Shown: positions 49,065-57,780, counted from the first letter of the stretch. The stretch: 64,000 nucleotides of DNA from Diaminobutyricimonas sp. LJ205 (GCF_009755725.1 NZ_CP046619.1:372001-436000), one strand, 5' to 3'. Notes: generated by a model from the letters alone, not told the origin. Made by a program: numbers and translations.

Positions 49065-50711
49065 ATGACCTCACCGCTGGTGCTGGGTCCGATGCTTCGG
49101 TTCGTCGACGAGACAACCGCGAGCATCTGGGTGGAGACCCGAGACGACTGCCTCGTCACCGTGCGCGGCGGCGATCGGTCGTGGCGCGCACCCACGTTCC
49201 GGGTGCACGGCCACCACTACGCGCTGGTCGAGGTCGACGGGCTGGAAGCCGGCACCAGCACTCCGTACACCGTCGAGTTGGACGGCGTGCAGGCGTGGCC
49301 GGAACCGGATTCTGAGTTCCCGCCCTCGTCGATCACTACCCGGGCGCACGGGCGTGGGCTGCGGATGGCATACGGCTCCTGCCGCACGAGCGTCAGCCAC
49401 GACCGCAAGGGCAACCGCACCCACGGGGTGGACGCGCTGCGCGCCTTCGCCCTCGCGGTGGCGCGGGGCGAGGCATCCGTGCCCGACCTGCTGCTCTTTC
49501 TCGGCGATCAGGTCTACGCCGACTCCACCACCGAGGCGATGCAGCAGTTCATCCGCAGCCGACGCGACATCAGCGAGCCGCCCGGCAAGGAACTCAAGGA
49601 TTTCGAGGAGTATGCGCACCTGTACGCGTTGGCCTGGTCGGATGCCGCCAACCGCTGGCTGCTGTCGATACTGCCGAGCGCGATGATCTTCGATGACCAC
49701 GACATCCGCGACGACTGGAACGCGTCGCTCAGCTGGAAGAAGCGGATGGAGGCGGAACCGTGGTGGCACGACCGGATCGTCGCCGGGCTGGCGTCGTACT
49801 GGGTTTACCAGCACCTCGGCAATCTGTCGCCCGAGGAACGGGCGGCCGATGAGCTCTGGCAGGGGATCGTCGCGCCGCACGACGGGGAGGTCGATCTCTC
49901 CGCCACGATCGATGCGTTCGCCGAGCGCTGTGACCGGCAGCCCACCACCTACCGCTGGAGTTACTCTCGCGACTTCGATGATGTTCGGCTGATCGTGCTC
50001 GACTCCCGGGTGTCGCGGGATCTCACGCCGGACAACCGTGGGCTGCTTGGCCGAGACGAACTCGACTGGTTCGACGCTCAGCTGCAGGGCGGGTTCCGGC
50101 ACGTGCTGATCGGGTCGTCGCTGCCGTTCCTGCTGCCGCCGGGGCTGCACCACCTGGAGGCCTGGGATGAAGCGCTCGCACAGGGTGCCTGGGGCAGGCC
50201 CGCCGACCGGGTCGGCGAGTGGCTGCGGCAGCTGGTCGACCTCGACCACTGGGCGGCGTTCCAGAACAGCTTCCAGGCGGTGGCGCGGATGACGACGGAA
50301 TTAGCCGACGGCGGGCGAGGTCCAGCGCCGGAGACGGTGACCTTCCTCTCCGGCGACGTGCACTACTCGTTCGTCTCCGAGGTGGAGCGAGACTCGGGAA
50401 GCCGGATCATCCAGTCCGTCTGCTCGCCGGTGCGGAACCCGCTGCCGCGCTGGCTGCGCTGGTTCGCCGTCGCTAGCTCGTATGGGCTCGCCGAGCCGCT
50501 CGGTGCGGCGGCCGCGCGCTCGGCGAAGGTGCCCGATCCGCCGTTCCACTGGAAGAACAAACGGGGTCCGTGGTTCGACAACAACCTCGCCTTCCTCGAA
50601 GACGGCGACGACGGCCTCGCGCTGATTTGGCGCTCCGGCGTCGTCAGGAACGGCGACGAGGAACACCCACGGCTGAAGCAGGTCGCCGGGGTGCGGGTGC
50701 GGCCGCGGTAG
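49065..50711 (+). CDS. PhoD-like alkaline phosphatase family protein
   Basis: A 548-residue metallophosphatase-like protein. The metal-site motifs of the PhoD family are visible: MAYGSCRTS, LLLFLGDQVYAD, MIFDDHDIRDDW, VLIGSSLPFLLPPGLHHLE (in part) and FLSGDVHYSF. No signal peptide is found, so this member is probably cytoplasmic, unlike classical secreted PhoD. The substrate is unknown; its place between nucleoside genes hints at a nucleotide phosphoester, which is inference. Confidence 0.85.
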   Translation: MTSPLVLGPMLRFVDETTASIWVETRDDCLVTVRGGDRSWRAPTFRVHGHHYALVEVDGLEAGTSTPYTVELDGVQAWPEPDSEFPPSSITTRAHGRGLRMAYGSCRTSVSHDRKGNRTHGVDALRAFALAVARGEASVPDLLLFLGDQVYADSTTEAMQQFIRSRRDISEPPGKELKDFEEYAHLYALAWSDAANRWLLSILPSAMIFDDHDIRDDWNASLSWKKRMEAEPWWHDRIVAGLASYWVYQHLGNLSPEERAADELWQGIVAPHDGEVDLSATIDAFAERCDRQPTTYRWSYSRDFDDVRLIVLDSRVSRDLTPDNRGLLGRDELDWFDAQLQGGFRHVLIGSSLPFLLPPGLHHLEAWDEALAQGAWGRPADRVGEWLRQLVDLDHWAAFQNSFQAVARMTTELADGGRGPAPETVTFLSGDVHYSFVSEVERDSGSRIIQSVCSPVRNPLPRWLRWFAVASSYGLAEPLGAAAARSAKVPDPPFHWKNKRGPWFDNNLAFLEDGDDGLALIWRSGVVRNGDEEHPRLKQVAGVRVRPR

Positions 50712-50717
50712 GTGGCG

Positions 50718-52379
50718 CTACACCAGCAGTTCGCGCATCCCGGCCTCGAGCGCCTCGACCGTCTGCGTCGCGGCGGCGCGCTTCTCCTCGACCGAACCGA
50801 TGGTCGAGGACGCGTCGATGTAGACCTTCAGCTTCGGCTCGGTGCCGCTCGGACGCACAATCACGCGCCCCTCGCCCTCGACCCAGATCCGCAGGATGTC
50901 GCTCGGACCGAACTTGCCGAAGCCGCTCGAGAAGTCCTCGATCCGGTCCACCTTGAGACCGCCGATCGCCGCCGGCGGCGTGAGACGCAGCTCGCTCATG
51001 TACCGGCTGATCTCGGCCAGCTCGGTCACCCGCAACGAGATCTGGCGTGACGCGAAGGCGCCGAACCGCTCGTCAAAGGCCCGCTGGTGCTCGGCGAGCG
51101 TCGTGCCCGCAGCCTTTAGATCGGCGTACAGCCCGAGGAAGTCGAGCGCCGCCGAGATCCCGTCCTTGTCCCGAACGGTGCCGGGGTTCACCAGATAGCC
51201 GAGCGCTTCCTCGAAGCCGTACACGAGTCCGCCAGCCCGCGAGATCCACTTGAATCCGGTGAGGGTGTCCACGTAGTCGATGGCGTGCTTGCGGGCGATC
51301 GCGGCCAGCCCGGGGGAGGAGACGATGGAGGCCGCGAAGGTGCCATTCGGCACCCGCAGGCGTTCGGCGGCACGCCAGCCGAGCAGCAATCCCACCTCGT
51401 TGCCGCTGAGGCGGCGCCATCCGGAGCCTTCTGGAACGGCCACGGCCAGCCGGTCGGCGTCCGGGTCGTTCGCGATCACCAGCTCGGCGCCGCGCGAGGC
51501 GGCGAGCTCGAGGGCCAGGTCCATCGCCCCGGGCTCCTCAGGGTTGGGGAACGCCACCGTCGGGAACGCGGCATCCGGCTCGATCTGCTCGGGCACGACG
51601 ATGGCGCCGTCGAATCCGGATGCCTCGAACACGCGCCGCGCGGTCTCCCAACCGACGCCGTGCATCGCCGTGTAGACGAACGCCACAGGGGCCGCCGCCT
51701 GCGGAACCAGAGCCGACGTGGCCGCGATGTAGGCGTCGACGACGGTTTCGTCGGCGGTTTCGTACTCGGGGGAGCGCGGCAGGGCGAGCACACTGCTGGC
51801 CGCCACCTCGTCGATGAAGGCGGCGATGTCGGCGTCGGAGGGCGGCACGATCTGCGATCCCTCGTGGCGACCGCCGAGATACACCTTGTAGCCGTTGTCA
51901 CGCGGCGGGTTGTGGCTCGCGGTGACCATCACCCCGGCGGAAACCTTCAGGTGGCGCACCGCGAATGCGAGCACCGGGGTCGGCAGCCGGCGCGGCAGCA
52001 GGATCGCGCGCACACCGGCGCCCGCCATGATCTCGGCGGTGTCGATGGCGAAGACGTCGGAGTTCTCCCGTCCGTCGTAGCCGATCACGACGCTCGGCTC
52101 GTCCTCGTGGGAGGTCAGGTAGGCGGCCAGGCCGGCGGCGGCCTGGGCGACGAGCACCCGGTTCATCCGATTGGAGCCGGCGCCGAGTTCGCCGCGAAGC
52201 CCCGCGGTGCCGAACGCGAGACGCGTGTCGAAGCGTGCATGCAGGTCGGCGATGGCTGCCAGGGAACCGGCGGCGGCGTCGCTGATCACGGGCTCCAGTT
52301 CGGCGCGGGTGGCCGGGTCGGGATCCTGCGCGAGCCAGGCCCGGGCGGTGTCGATGACCTCGGTGTCGACGACGTTCAC
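50718..52379 (-). CDS. Phosphohexomutase-family enzyme, probable phosphopentomutase (PGM2-like)
   Basis: A 553-residue alpha-D-phosphohexomutase. The phosphoserine loop is GVMVTASHNPPRDNGYKVYLG (Ser about 154), the metal loop ANDPDADRLAVAV, the sugar loop GFEEALGYLV and the phosphate loop VRPSGTEPKLKVY. It is annotated in related genomes as phosphomannomutase (for example pmmB). The four-base overlap with purine nucleoside phosphorylase, which yields ribose-1-phosphate, makes phosphopentomutase activity, known for PGM2 relatives, the more likely role here. Confidence 0.9.
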   Translation of the reverse strand: MNVVDTEVIDTARAWLAQDPDPATRAELEPVISDAAAGSLAAIADLHARFDTRLAFGTAGLRGELGAGSNRMNRVLVAQAAAGLAAYLTSHEDEPSVVIGYDGRENSDVFAIDTAEIMAGAGVRAILLPRRLPTPVLAFAVRHLKVSAGVMVTASHNPPRDNGYKVYLGGRHEGSQIVPPSDADIAAFIDEVAASSVLALPRSPEYETADETVVDAYIAATSALVPQAAAPVAFVYTAMHGVGWETARRVFEASGFDGAIVVPEQIEPDAAFPTVAFPNPEEPGAMDLALELAASRGAELVIANDPDADRLAVAVPEGSGWRRLSGNEVGLLLGWRAAERLRVPNGTFAASIVSSPGLAAIARKHAIDYVDTLTGFKWISRAGGLVYGFEEALGYLVNPGTVRDKDGISAALDFLGLYADLKAAGTTLAEHQRAFDERFGAFASRQISLRVTELAEISRYMSELRLTPPAAIGGLKVDRIEDFSSGFGKFGPSDILRIWVEGEGRVIVRPSGTEPKLKVYIDASSTIGSVEEKRAAATQTVEALEAGMRELLV

Positions 52380-53200
52380 AGCTGTTCCACAATTCGGGCC
52401 AGCAGGGCGCTGATCACCTGCTCGGCGTCCTTGCCGGCCTGGATCACTTCGGCGTGGCTGAGCGGCGTGGTCTGGATGCCGGCGGCCAGGTTGGTGATCA
52501 GTGACATCCCGAGCACCTCCATGCCCGACTCGCGCGCGGCGATCGCCTCGAGCGCCGTGGACATGCCGACGATGTGCCCGCCCATGGCCTTGGCCATCTG
52601 CACCTCGGCGGGAGTCTCGTAGTGCGGTCCGCGGAACTGCACGTACACGCCTTCGTCCAGGCTGGGCTCGATCTGCTTGGCGAGGGTCCGCAGCCGGCTC
52701 GAGTACAGGTCGGTCAGGTCGACGAAGGTGGCGCCCTCGAGCGGCGAGTTCGCGGTGAGGTTCAGGTGGTCGCTGATCAGCACGGGCTGGCCAGGCGTCC
52801 AGGTCTCGCGGATGCCGCCGGCGCCGTTGGTCAGGATCATCACGGATGCCCCGGCCGCCGCCGCGGTCCGCACTGAGTGCACCACCCGGCGCACGCCGAG
52901 GCCCTCGTAGTAGTGGGTGCGGGCGCCGATCACGAGGGCACGCTTGCCGCTCGGCAGCTTCACGGAGCGGAGAGTGCCGCCGTGGCCTTCGACCGCAGGC
53001 TTCGAGAATCCGGTGATCTCGGTCGCGGGGAACTCAGCCGTCGTCTCCCCGATGAGGTCGGCGGCCTTTGCCCAGCCGCTGCCCAGGGTGAGGGCGACGT
53101 CGTGCTTATCGATGCCGGTTTTCTCGGCGATCTCGGAGGCCGCCTGGGCGGCGACCTCGAACGGGCTCGTGGCCGCGTCATCCAGGGAATGCTGAATCAT
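52376..53200 (-). CDS. punA: Purine-nucleoside phosphorylase, trimeric type
   Basis: A 274-residue enzyme cleaving inosine and guanosine (and deoxy forms) with phosphate. LGSGWAKAADLIGE, GARTHYYEGLGVRRVVHSVR, LTNGAGGIRETW, RGPHYETPAEVQMAKAMGG and GMSTALEAIAARESGMEVLG (in part) are the trimeric-class signatures. It overlaps the mutase gene by four bases, giving a two-gene unit that feeds purine ribose to the pentose-phosphate pool. Confidence 0.95.
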   Translation of the reverse strand: MIQHSLDDAATSPFEVAAQAASEIAEKTGIDKHDVALTLGSGWAKAADLIGETTAEFPATEITGFSKPAVEGHGGTLRSVKLPSGKRALVIGARTHYYEGLGVRRVVHSVRTAAAAGASVMILTNGAGGIRETWTPGQPVLISDHLNLTANSPLEGATFVDLTDLYSSRLRTLAKQIEPSLDEGVYVQFRGPHYETPAEVQMAKAMGGHIVGMSTALEAIAARESGMEVLGMSLITNLAAGIQTTPLSHAEVIQAGKDAEQVISALLARIVEQL

Positions 53201-53206
53201 CCCCCC

Positions 53207-53212
53207 AGATTA
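53207..53212 (-). promoter_or_regulatory. -10 hexamer TAATCT upstream of punA
   Basis: On the minus strand TAATCT is followed by GGGGGG and the ATG, a leaderless arrangement; the G run might also act as a weak ribosome-binding site. Confidence 0.5.
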
Positions 53213-53387
53213 GTGGTGGGGTCACCGCCCGGAGCGTATCCCGCTCGTGACTATCTGGAGATGCGGCGCTGACGTCGCGATGCTGGCCAGGGGTTCAGAG
53301 GCGCTGGCTGCCCGATTCGGGTCGGCAGCGGAGGATCGCGAACGCGCGTCGTACTGAGCCGTGCCCAGACTGCTCAGGCTCGGATTT

Positions 53388-53395
53388 ACAGCTGT
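53388..53395. promoter_or_regulatory. ACAGCTGT palindrome upstream of the MarR gene
   Basis: Perfect 8-bp palindrome 83 bases before the MarR start. It shares ACAG and CTGT half-sites with the inverted repeat after the MarR gene. Confidence 0.35.
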
Positions 53396-53470
53396 CTGCA
53401 TGTTTGGCCGCCATATTCAACTCTAGGATGGGGGTTTCGAGTACGAGAGACGAACGCCTCAGGAGGAAGC

Positions 53471-53968
53471 GTGTCAACGACACCCCATGATTCAGGCGGA
53501 TTCTCTTGGGAAGACGCCCTGCCCTACATTCTTTGGCGAACCCAGAATGCGGTGCACCGCTCCCTGCAGGACGCGATCAAAGACCTGGATGTCACGGTGA
53601 CCCAGCTCGGTTTGGCAGTGCACCTGCACAAGCTCGGCCCGCTCTCCGCCTCTGACCTGGCCCGGGGGATCCACATCACCCCGCAGAGCGTGTCCACTGC
53701 CTTGACTCGGCTCGCTGAGATCGGTTGGGTCGATCGCCAACCGCACCCGGTGCACCGCCGGATCGTGCTGTTCAACATCTCGGAGCGCGGGCTCGAAGGA
53801 GTCCGCGAAGGTTCCGCGCGAATGGCATCCATCACCGAACGAGTGACGGGTGTGATGTCGGACGGCGGCGCCGAGACGGTGGTCGGCGAGCTCCGTCGCG
53901 TCCTGCTGGAGCTGGAGGGCAGCGACCGGCCGATGGAGCTCCTTTGGCCGATCCGCAACTACCTGTGA
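53471..53968 (+). CDS. MarR-family transcriptional regulator
   Basis: A 165-residue winged-helix regulator. The helix-turn-helix is LSASDLARGIHITPQSVSTALTRLAEIGWV, and the wing has DRQPHPVHRRIVLFNISERG. Length and dimerisation helices fit MarR. The GTG start has AGGAGG nine bases upstream. Matching half-sites (ACAG/CTGT) in front of it and in front of the next gene suggest that it controls itself and the siderophore-interacting flavoprotein. Confidence 0.9.
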   Translation: MSTTPHDSGGFSWEDALPYILWRTQNAVHRSLQDAIKDLDVTVTQLGLAVHLHKLGPLSASDLARGIHITPQSVSTALTRLAEIGWVDRQPHPVHRRIVLFNISERGLEGVREGSARMASITERVTGVMSDGGAETVVGELRRVLLELEGSDRPMELLWPIRNYL

Positions 53969-53974
53969 CCCTAT

Positions 53975-53990
53975 TAACAGTTATCTGTAA
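53975..53990. promoter_or_regulatory. Inverted repeat between MarR and SIP genes
   Basis: TAACAG-TTAT-CTGTAA has ACAG/CTGT arms and overlaps the TAATAGT -10 region of the following gene, which has an ordinary leader with GGAGG. Candidate MarR operator. Confidence 0.45.
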
Positions 53991-54035
53991 TAGTGTGAGC
54001 TGTATCAAAACAATCCTCGTTTGGAGGGAACGGCC

Positions 54036-54887
54036 ATGCCGACTATCCGTTTCGTTGTGACCGCAACCTCGTGGGTCACCCCATCGCTCCGGCGCGTGCA
54101 CCTGAAGACCGAGGACCTCTCCGCCTTCGCCGAGAGTTCGTTCACCGACCGGTACGTCAAACTGGTGTTCCCCAAGCCCGGTGTCGAGTACCCGGACCAG
54201 ATCGACGTGCGGGCGCTCCGCGGCGTCCTTCCGCCCGAGGAACTGCCGGATGTGCGCACTTACACCGCGCTGAACCCGAACCTTGACGCGGGCACGATTG
54301 ACATCGACTTCGTCGTTCATGGCGACGAGGGCATCGCCGGCCCCTGGGCGGAAGCCGCCGCGGTTGGTGACATCCTGATCGTCAATGGCCCGGGCGGCGC
54401 CTATCGGCCGGACCCGACGGCGGACTGGCACCTGCTTGTCGGTGATGAGTCGGCCGTCCCGGCCGTCGCCGCTGCCCTGGCGGCACTGCCCGACTACGCC
54501 GTGGCGCGGGTTGTTGTGCTCGTCGAATCAGAGGCTCACGAGCCGCAGCTCGAGCTCCCGGCCGGCGGAACCGTCACCTTCGTGCACCGCGAGAGCGCGC
54601 CGGATGGCGCCCTCGAGGCCGCAGTCCGCGGTCTGGAGTGGCCAGACGGGCGGGTTCACGCGTTCGTCCACGGCGAGGCCGAAGAGATCATGAAGGGTGT
54701 GCGGCCGTATCTGCTCACCGAGCGCGGCCTCTCGCGTGACCAGGTGTCGATCTCGGGCTACTGGCGTCGCGGCCGCACCGAAGACGGCTTCCGGCAGTGG
54801 AAGTCGGAGTTCGCCCGTGAAGAGGGCGCCGAACCGCGTGCCGATGGCCGCCCAGCCGGGCGACCGCTCGCTGCAGGGCTGCGCTGA
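54036..54887 (+). CDS. Siderophore-interacting protein (ferric-siderophore reductase, ViuB family)
   Basis: A 283-residue FAD enzyme expected to release iron from imported ferric siderophores. The N-terminal FAD barrel has RTYTALNPNLDAGTIDIDFVVHG (in part) and GPGGAYRPDPTADWHLLVGDESAVPA (in part). The C-terminal NAD(P)H part ends with the family signature ISGYWRRGRTEDGFRQWK. GGAGG fixes the ATG. No siderophore transporter is adjacent. A MarR regulator precedes it; an iron box is not seen here. Confidence 0.9.
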   Translation: MPTIRFVVTATSWVTPSLRRVHLKTEDLSAFAESSFTDRYVKLVFPKPGVEYPDQIDVRALRGVLPPEELPDVRTYTALNPNLDAGTIDIDFVVHGDEGIAGPWAEAAAVGDILIVNGPGGAYRPDPTADWHLLVGDESAVPAVAAALAALPDYAVARVVVLVESEAHEPQLELPAGGTVTFVHRESAPDGALEAAVRGLEWPDGRVHAFVHGEAEEIMKGVRPYLLTERGLSRDQVSISGYWRRGRTEDGFRQWKSEFAREEGAEPRADGRPAGRPLAAGLR

Positions 54888-54902
54888 GGGCTCGTCTCGT
54901 AC

Positions 54903-54977
54903 GGGTCGAGGAACGCGCCCGCGTGCGAGAGCCGTGGGTTGAGCAGCGAGCGAGGAACGAGCCCGCGTATCGAAACC
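54903..54977. repeat. Two tandem copies of a second repeat family
   Basis: A GGGTCGAGGAACGCGCCCGC unit (54903) and a GGGTTGAGCAGCGAGCGAGG unit ending ATCGAAACC (54936-54977) are related. The form resembles the GGTTGAG...ATCGAAACC repeats that I recall as common in actinobacterial intergenic DNA. Confidence 0.6.
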
Positions 54978-55039
54978 GGCTCAGTCCCGAGACATCCGCT
55001 CGGCCAATTCCGCTCGGCCCATACGGTTGAATAGAACCC

Positions 55040-56476
55040 ATGGCCTACCAGTTTGAGCGCAAGCAGCGGATCGCGATTCTCGGCGGAGGACCTGGCGGAT
55101 ACGAAGCGGCGCTCGCCGGAGCCCAACTCGGTGCCGACGTCACGTTGGTCGAGCGAGTCGGCGTCGGCGGTTCGGCGGTGCTGACCGATGTCGTGCCCTC
55201 GAAGTCCCTGATCGCGACAGCGGACTCCGCTACGGCGATCAGCGAGGCAGGCGAACTCGGCGTGCAGTTCTTTACGCGCACCGAGGCCGGCCACCCGAGC
55301 CGTCCGGAGGTCGCCGTCAACCTGGCCGCGGTCAACCAGCGCCTGTTGCGGCTCGCCCGCCAGCAGTCCGACGACATGCACCGCCAGCTCGATCAGGCCG
55401 GGGTGCGGATCGTGCAGGGCGACGGTCGGCTGGAGGGCACGAACCGCATCGTCGTGTCCACGGCCAAGGGCAAGAAGGGCACCGACTTCGACGCGGTCGA
55501 CGCGGACACCATCATCGTCTCGGTGGGCGCCCGCCCGCGGGTGCTGCCGTCCGCGCAGCCGGATGGGGAGCGCATCCTCACCTGGACGCAGCTGTACGAC
55601 CTGACCGAGACGCCCGAGCACCTGATCGTGGTCGGTTCCGGTGTGACCGGTGCCGAGTTCGCCTCCGCGTACCGCGCCCTCGGATCGCAAGTGACGCTGA
55701 TCTCCAGCCGTGACCAGGTGCTGCCGGGCGAGGACGCCGACGCCGCCGCGGTGCTCGAGGACGTCTTCAAGCGCAACGGCATGACCGTGCTCTCCAAGAG
55801 TCGCGCGCAGTCGGTGGAGCGCACCGCCGACGGTGTGATCGCGACCCTGTCCGACGGTCGCACCGTCGAGGGCTCGCACTGCCTGATGGCGGTCGGCGCA
55901 ATCCCGAACACGGCCGGCATCGGGCTGGAGGAGGCCGGCGTGCAGCTGACCGAGTCCGGGCACATTCGGGTGAACCGGGTCGCTCGCACCTCGATGCCGA
56001 TGATCTATGCCGCGGGGGACTGCAGCGACTTCCTGCCGCTGGCGTCGGTGGCGCAGATGCAGGGGCGCACCGCGGTCTACCACGCGATGGGCGACGCGGT
56101 GAATCCGACCGAGCTGCGTAACGTCACCTCGAACATCTTCACGCAGCCCGAGATCGCCACCGTCGGCTGGACCCAGAAACAGATCGAGGATGGCATCGCC
56201 CAGGGCATCATCTACAAGCTGCCGCTCGCCTCGAACCCGAGGGCGAAGATGCAGGGCGTCCGCGACGGTTTCGTGAAGCTGTTCGCGCGCACCGGCTCGG
56301 GCACCGTGATCGGGGGCGTCATCGTCGCGCCGCGCGCCTCGGAGCTGATCCTGCCGATCGCGATCGCCGTCGAGCACCGGTTGACCGTGGACGAGGTCGC
56401 CCGCGCCTTCGCCGTGTACCCGTCGATGTCGGGCAGCATCACGGATGCCGCCCGCGCGATGCACATCGTGAACTAG
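55040..56476 (+). CDS. lpdA: LpdA-type flavoprotein disulfide-reductase relative, probable NAD(P)H:quinone reductase
   Basis: A 478-residue FAD protein of the pyridine nucleotide-disulfide reductase fold. FAD loop ILGGGPGGYEAALAGAQLG (residues 13-31), NAD loop VVGSGVTGAEFASAYRALG, FAD-closing YAAGDCSDFLPLASVA and the dimerisation domain are present. The active-site helix reads GVGGSAVLTDVVPSKSLI, so both redox cysteines of dihydrolipoamide dehydrogenase are missing, and the C-terminal His-x4-Glu dyad is also absent. This is the pattern of mycobacterial LpdA (Rv3303c), reported as a quinone reductase, not a lipoamide enzyme. It probably protects against quinones or oxidative stress. Confidence 0.9.
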   Translation: MAYQFERKQRIAILGGGPGGYEAALAGAQLGADVTLVERVGVGGSAVLTDVVPSKSLIATADSATAISEAGELGVQFFTRTEAGHPSRPEVAVNLAAVNQRLLRLARQQSDDMHRQLDQAGVRIVQGDGRLEGTNRIVVSTAKGKKGTDFDAVDADTIIVSVGARPRVLPSAQPDGERILTWTQLYDLTETPEHLIVVGSGVTGAEFASAYRALGSQVTLISSRDQVLPGEDADAAAVLEDVFKRNGMTVLSKSRAQSVERTADGVIATLSDGRTVEGSHCLMAVGAIPNTAGIGLEEAGVQLTESGHIRVNRVARTSMPMIYAAGDCSDFLPLASVAQMQGRTAVYHAMGDAVNPTELRNVTSNIFTQPEIATVGWTQKQIEDGIAQGIIYKLPLASNPRAKMQGVRDGFVKLFARTGSGTVIGGVIVAPRASELILPIAIAVEHRLTVDEVARAFAVYPSMSGSITDAARAMHIVN

Positions 56477-56490
56477 AGGGCTTCGGGCCG

Positions 56491-56530
56491 AACTGCGCGG
56501 TGTTTCTAGAACAACGCGGGTGGTTGAACC
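56491..56530 (+). repeat. 40-bp repeat module, left of the AbiEi-like gene
   Basis: AACTGCGCG, ten variable bases, then AACAACGCGGGTGGTTGAAC and C. Two related copies lie right of the gene at 57691 and 57742. Confidence 0.65.
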
Positions 56531-56687
56531 CCCGCGCGGTTGACGAACGTCCGCGCAGTTCTCGTGTACCCGCACGAACCTCCGCGTAGATGTGCGTCCT
56601 CTCTCGCTGGTTATCCACAAGAGGCTTCCATCCACAGGGGACGGATGCCTCTGGCCTCGAGTTAGCTGCTGAACGACTCTCGGGTGC

Positions 56688-57638
56688 ATGGCTCAACTGA
56701 CGCAGCTTCCCTGGACCGACCACTTGCTCCGTGTTCGTGATCTTGACCAAGTAGGGACTCGACACGAGTTCCTTCGCCAGGTGCGCCGGGGCGAATTCGT
56801 GCGGGTCGTGCGTGGTGTTTACGTGCGCAAGAACGTCTGGGCGCAACTGGATCGGCACGCCCGCCATCGCGCGCAAGTCAAAGCCACGGCGCTTGCGGCG
56901 ACGGACGATCTTGTGTTCTCTCACCAGTCAGCAGCCGCGCTCTGGCGTCTACCTTCTGTCGGTCCATGGCCAGAACGAGTGCACGTCTTGCACCCAGCCG
57001 GGGGACGGTCGAACTCGCACCTCATCCGGCACTCCGTCGGGATCCCGCAGAACCTCGTGACAATTGATGGGCTGAGCGTGACTACGCTCGCACGGACCGC
57101 TGTCGATCTTGCGGCGACCATCCCGTTTGGTCACGCGGTCACCGTGATGGACGCTGGGCTGCGCCGTGCCACGCACCCGCGGTTTGATGTGCCGCCGACT
57201 CCGCTGACACGGGACGAGCTCTATCAAGAGCTCGACCTCATCCCGCTACGGCGGGGACGTCTCAGAGCGAGTCGGGTCATCGAATTCGCTGATGGAGCCG
57301 CCGATCGTCCGGGAGAGTCGATGAGCCGAGTAAGCATGCTGCTCGCCGGAGTCACGATGCCGCTGCTTCAGGTACCGATCACTGGGGCAAGCGGTCGGGT
57401 CTACGTAGTCGACTTCTGGTGGCCGCAGTTCAACGTGGTCGGCGAGTTCGACGGGCGATTCAAGTACACCGACCCTGAGTACATGCAGGGACGCACCGGT
57501 GAGCAAGTGCTTCTCGACGAGAAGGCACGGGAGGATGACATCCGTGCCGCCGACCACGGGATGAGCCGGTGGCCATGGGAAGTGGCGGTGTCGCCCGAGA
57601 GGTTGCGCGCGCATTTACGCAACGCCGGCGTGCGATAG
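56688..57638 (+). CDS. Orphan AbiEi-like protein with a DUF559-type C-terminal domain
   Basis: A 316-residue protein. The N-terminal part (about 20-60) is the AbiEi-type winged helix with the motif GEFVRVVRGVYVRKNVW. The middle HQSAAALWRLPSVG and GLSVTTLARTAVDLAA are common in actinobacterial members. The C-terminal region has VVDFWWPQFNVVGEFDGRFKY and DEKAREDDIRAADHG, resembling DUF559/Vsr-like nuclease cores (D-x-x-W, E-x-D, K-x-R). No AbiEii partner is encoded nearby, so it is not a complete type IV toxin-antitoxin pair. GACTCT seven bases before the ATG suggests a leaderless start. Related repeat modules flank it on both sides. Confidence 0.75.
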   Translation: MAQLTQLPWTDHLLRVRDLDQVGTRHEFLRQVRRGEFVRVVRGVYVRKNVWAQLDRHARHRAQVKATALAATDDLVFSHQSAAALWRLPSVGPWPERVHVLHPAGGRSNSHLIRHSVGIPQNLVTIDGLSVTTLARTAVDLAATIPFGHAVTVMDAGLRRATHPRFDVPPTPLTRDELYQELDLIPLRRGRLRASRVIEFADGAADRPGESMSRVSMLLAGVTMPLLQVPITGASGRVYVVDFWWPQFNVVGEFDGRFKYTDPEYMQGRTGEQVLLDEKAREDDIRAADHGMSRWPWEVAVSPERLRAHLRNAGVR

Positions 57639-57690
57639 CGCAGACTTGCCAGGCGGGGTCCGGAAGCTGTTTCGGAACAGGCCGGATCGC

Positions 57691-57780
57691 AACTGCGCGC
57701 CGATTTGGCAACAGCGCGGCTGTTCCAACCAGGGAGCTACAGACTGCGCGCCGATTCAGGAACAGCGCGCCTGTTCAAGC
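57691..57780 (+). repeat. Two further copies of the 40-bp module, right of the AbiEi-like gene
   Basis: Copies at 57691-57730 and 57742-57780 share [AG]ACTGCGCGCCGATT and AACAGCGCGNCTGTTC. Each contains a small hairpin (AACAGC-GCG-GCTGTT or GAACAG-CGCGC-CTGTTC). Confidence 0.7.

Noticed and set aside
54758-56689. 643-codon minus-strand frame over the LpdA-like gene
   Set aside because: Shadow frame, no family features, spans a repeat and two real genes.
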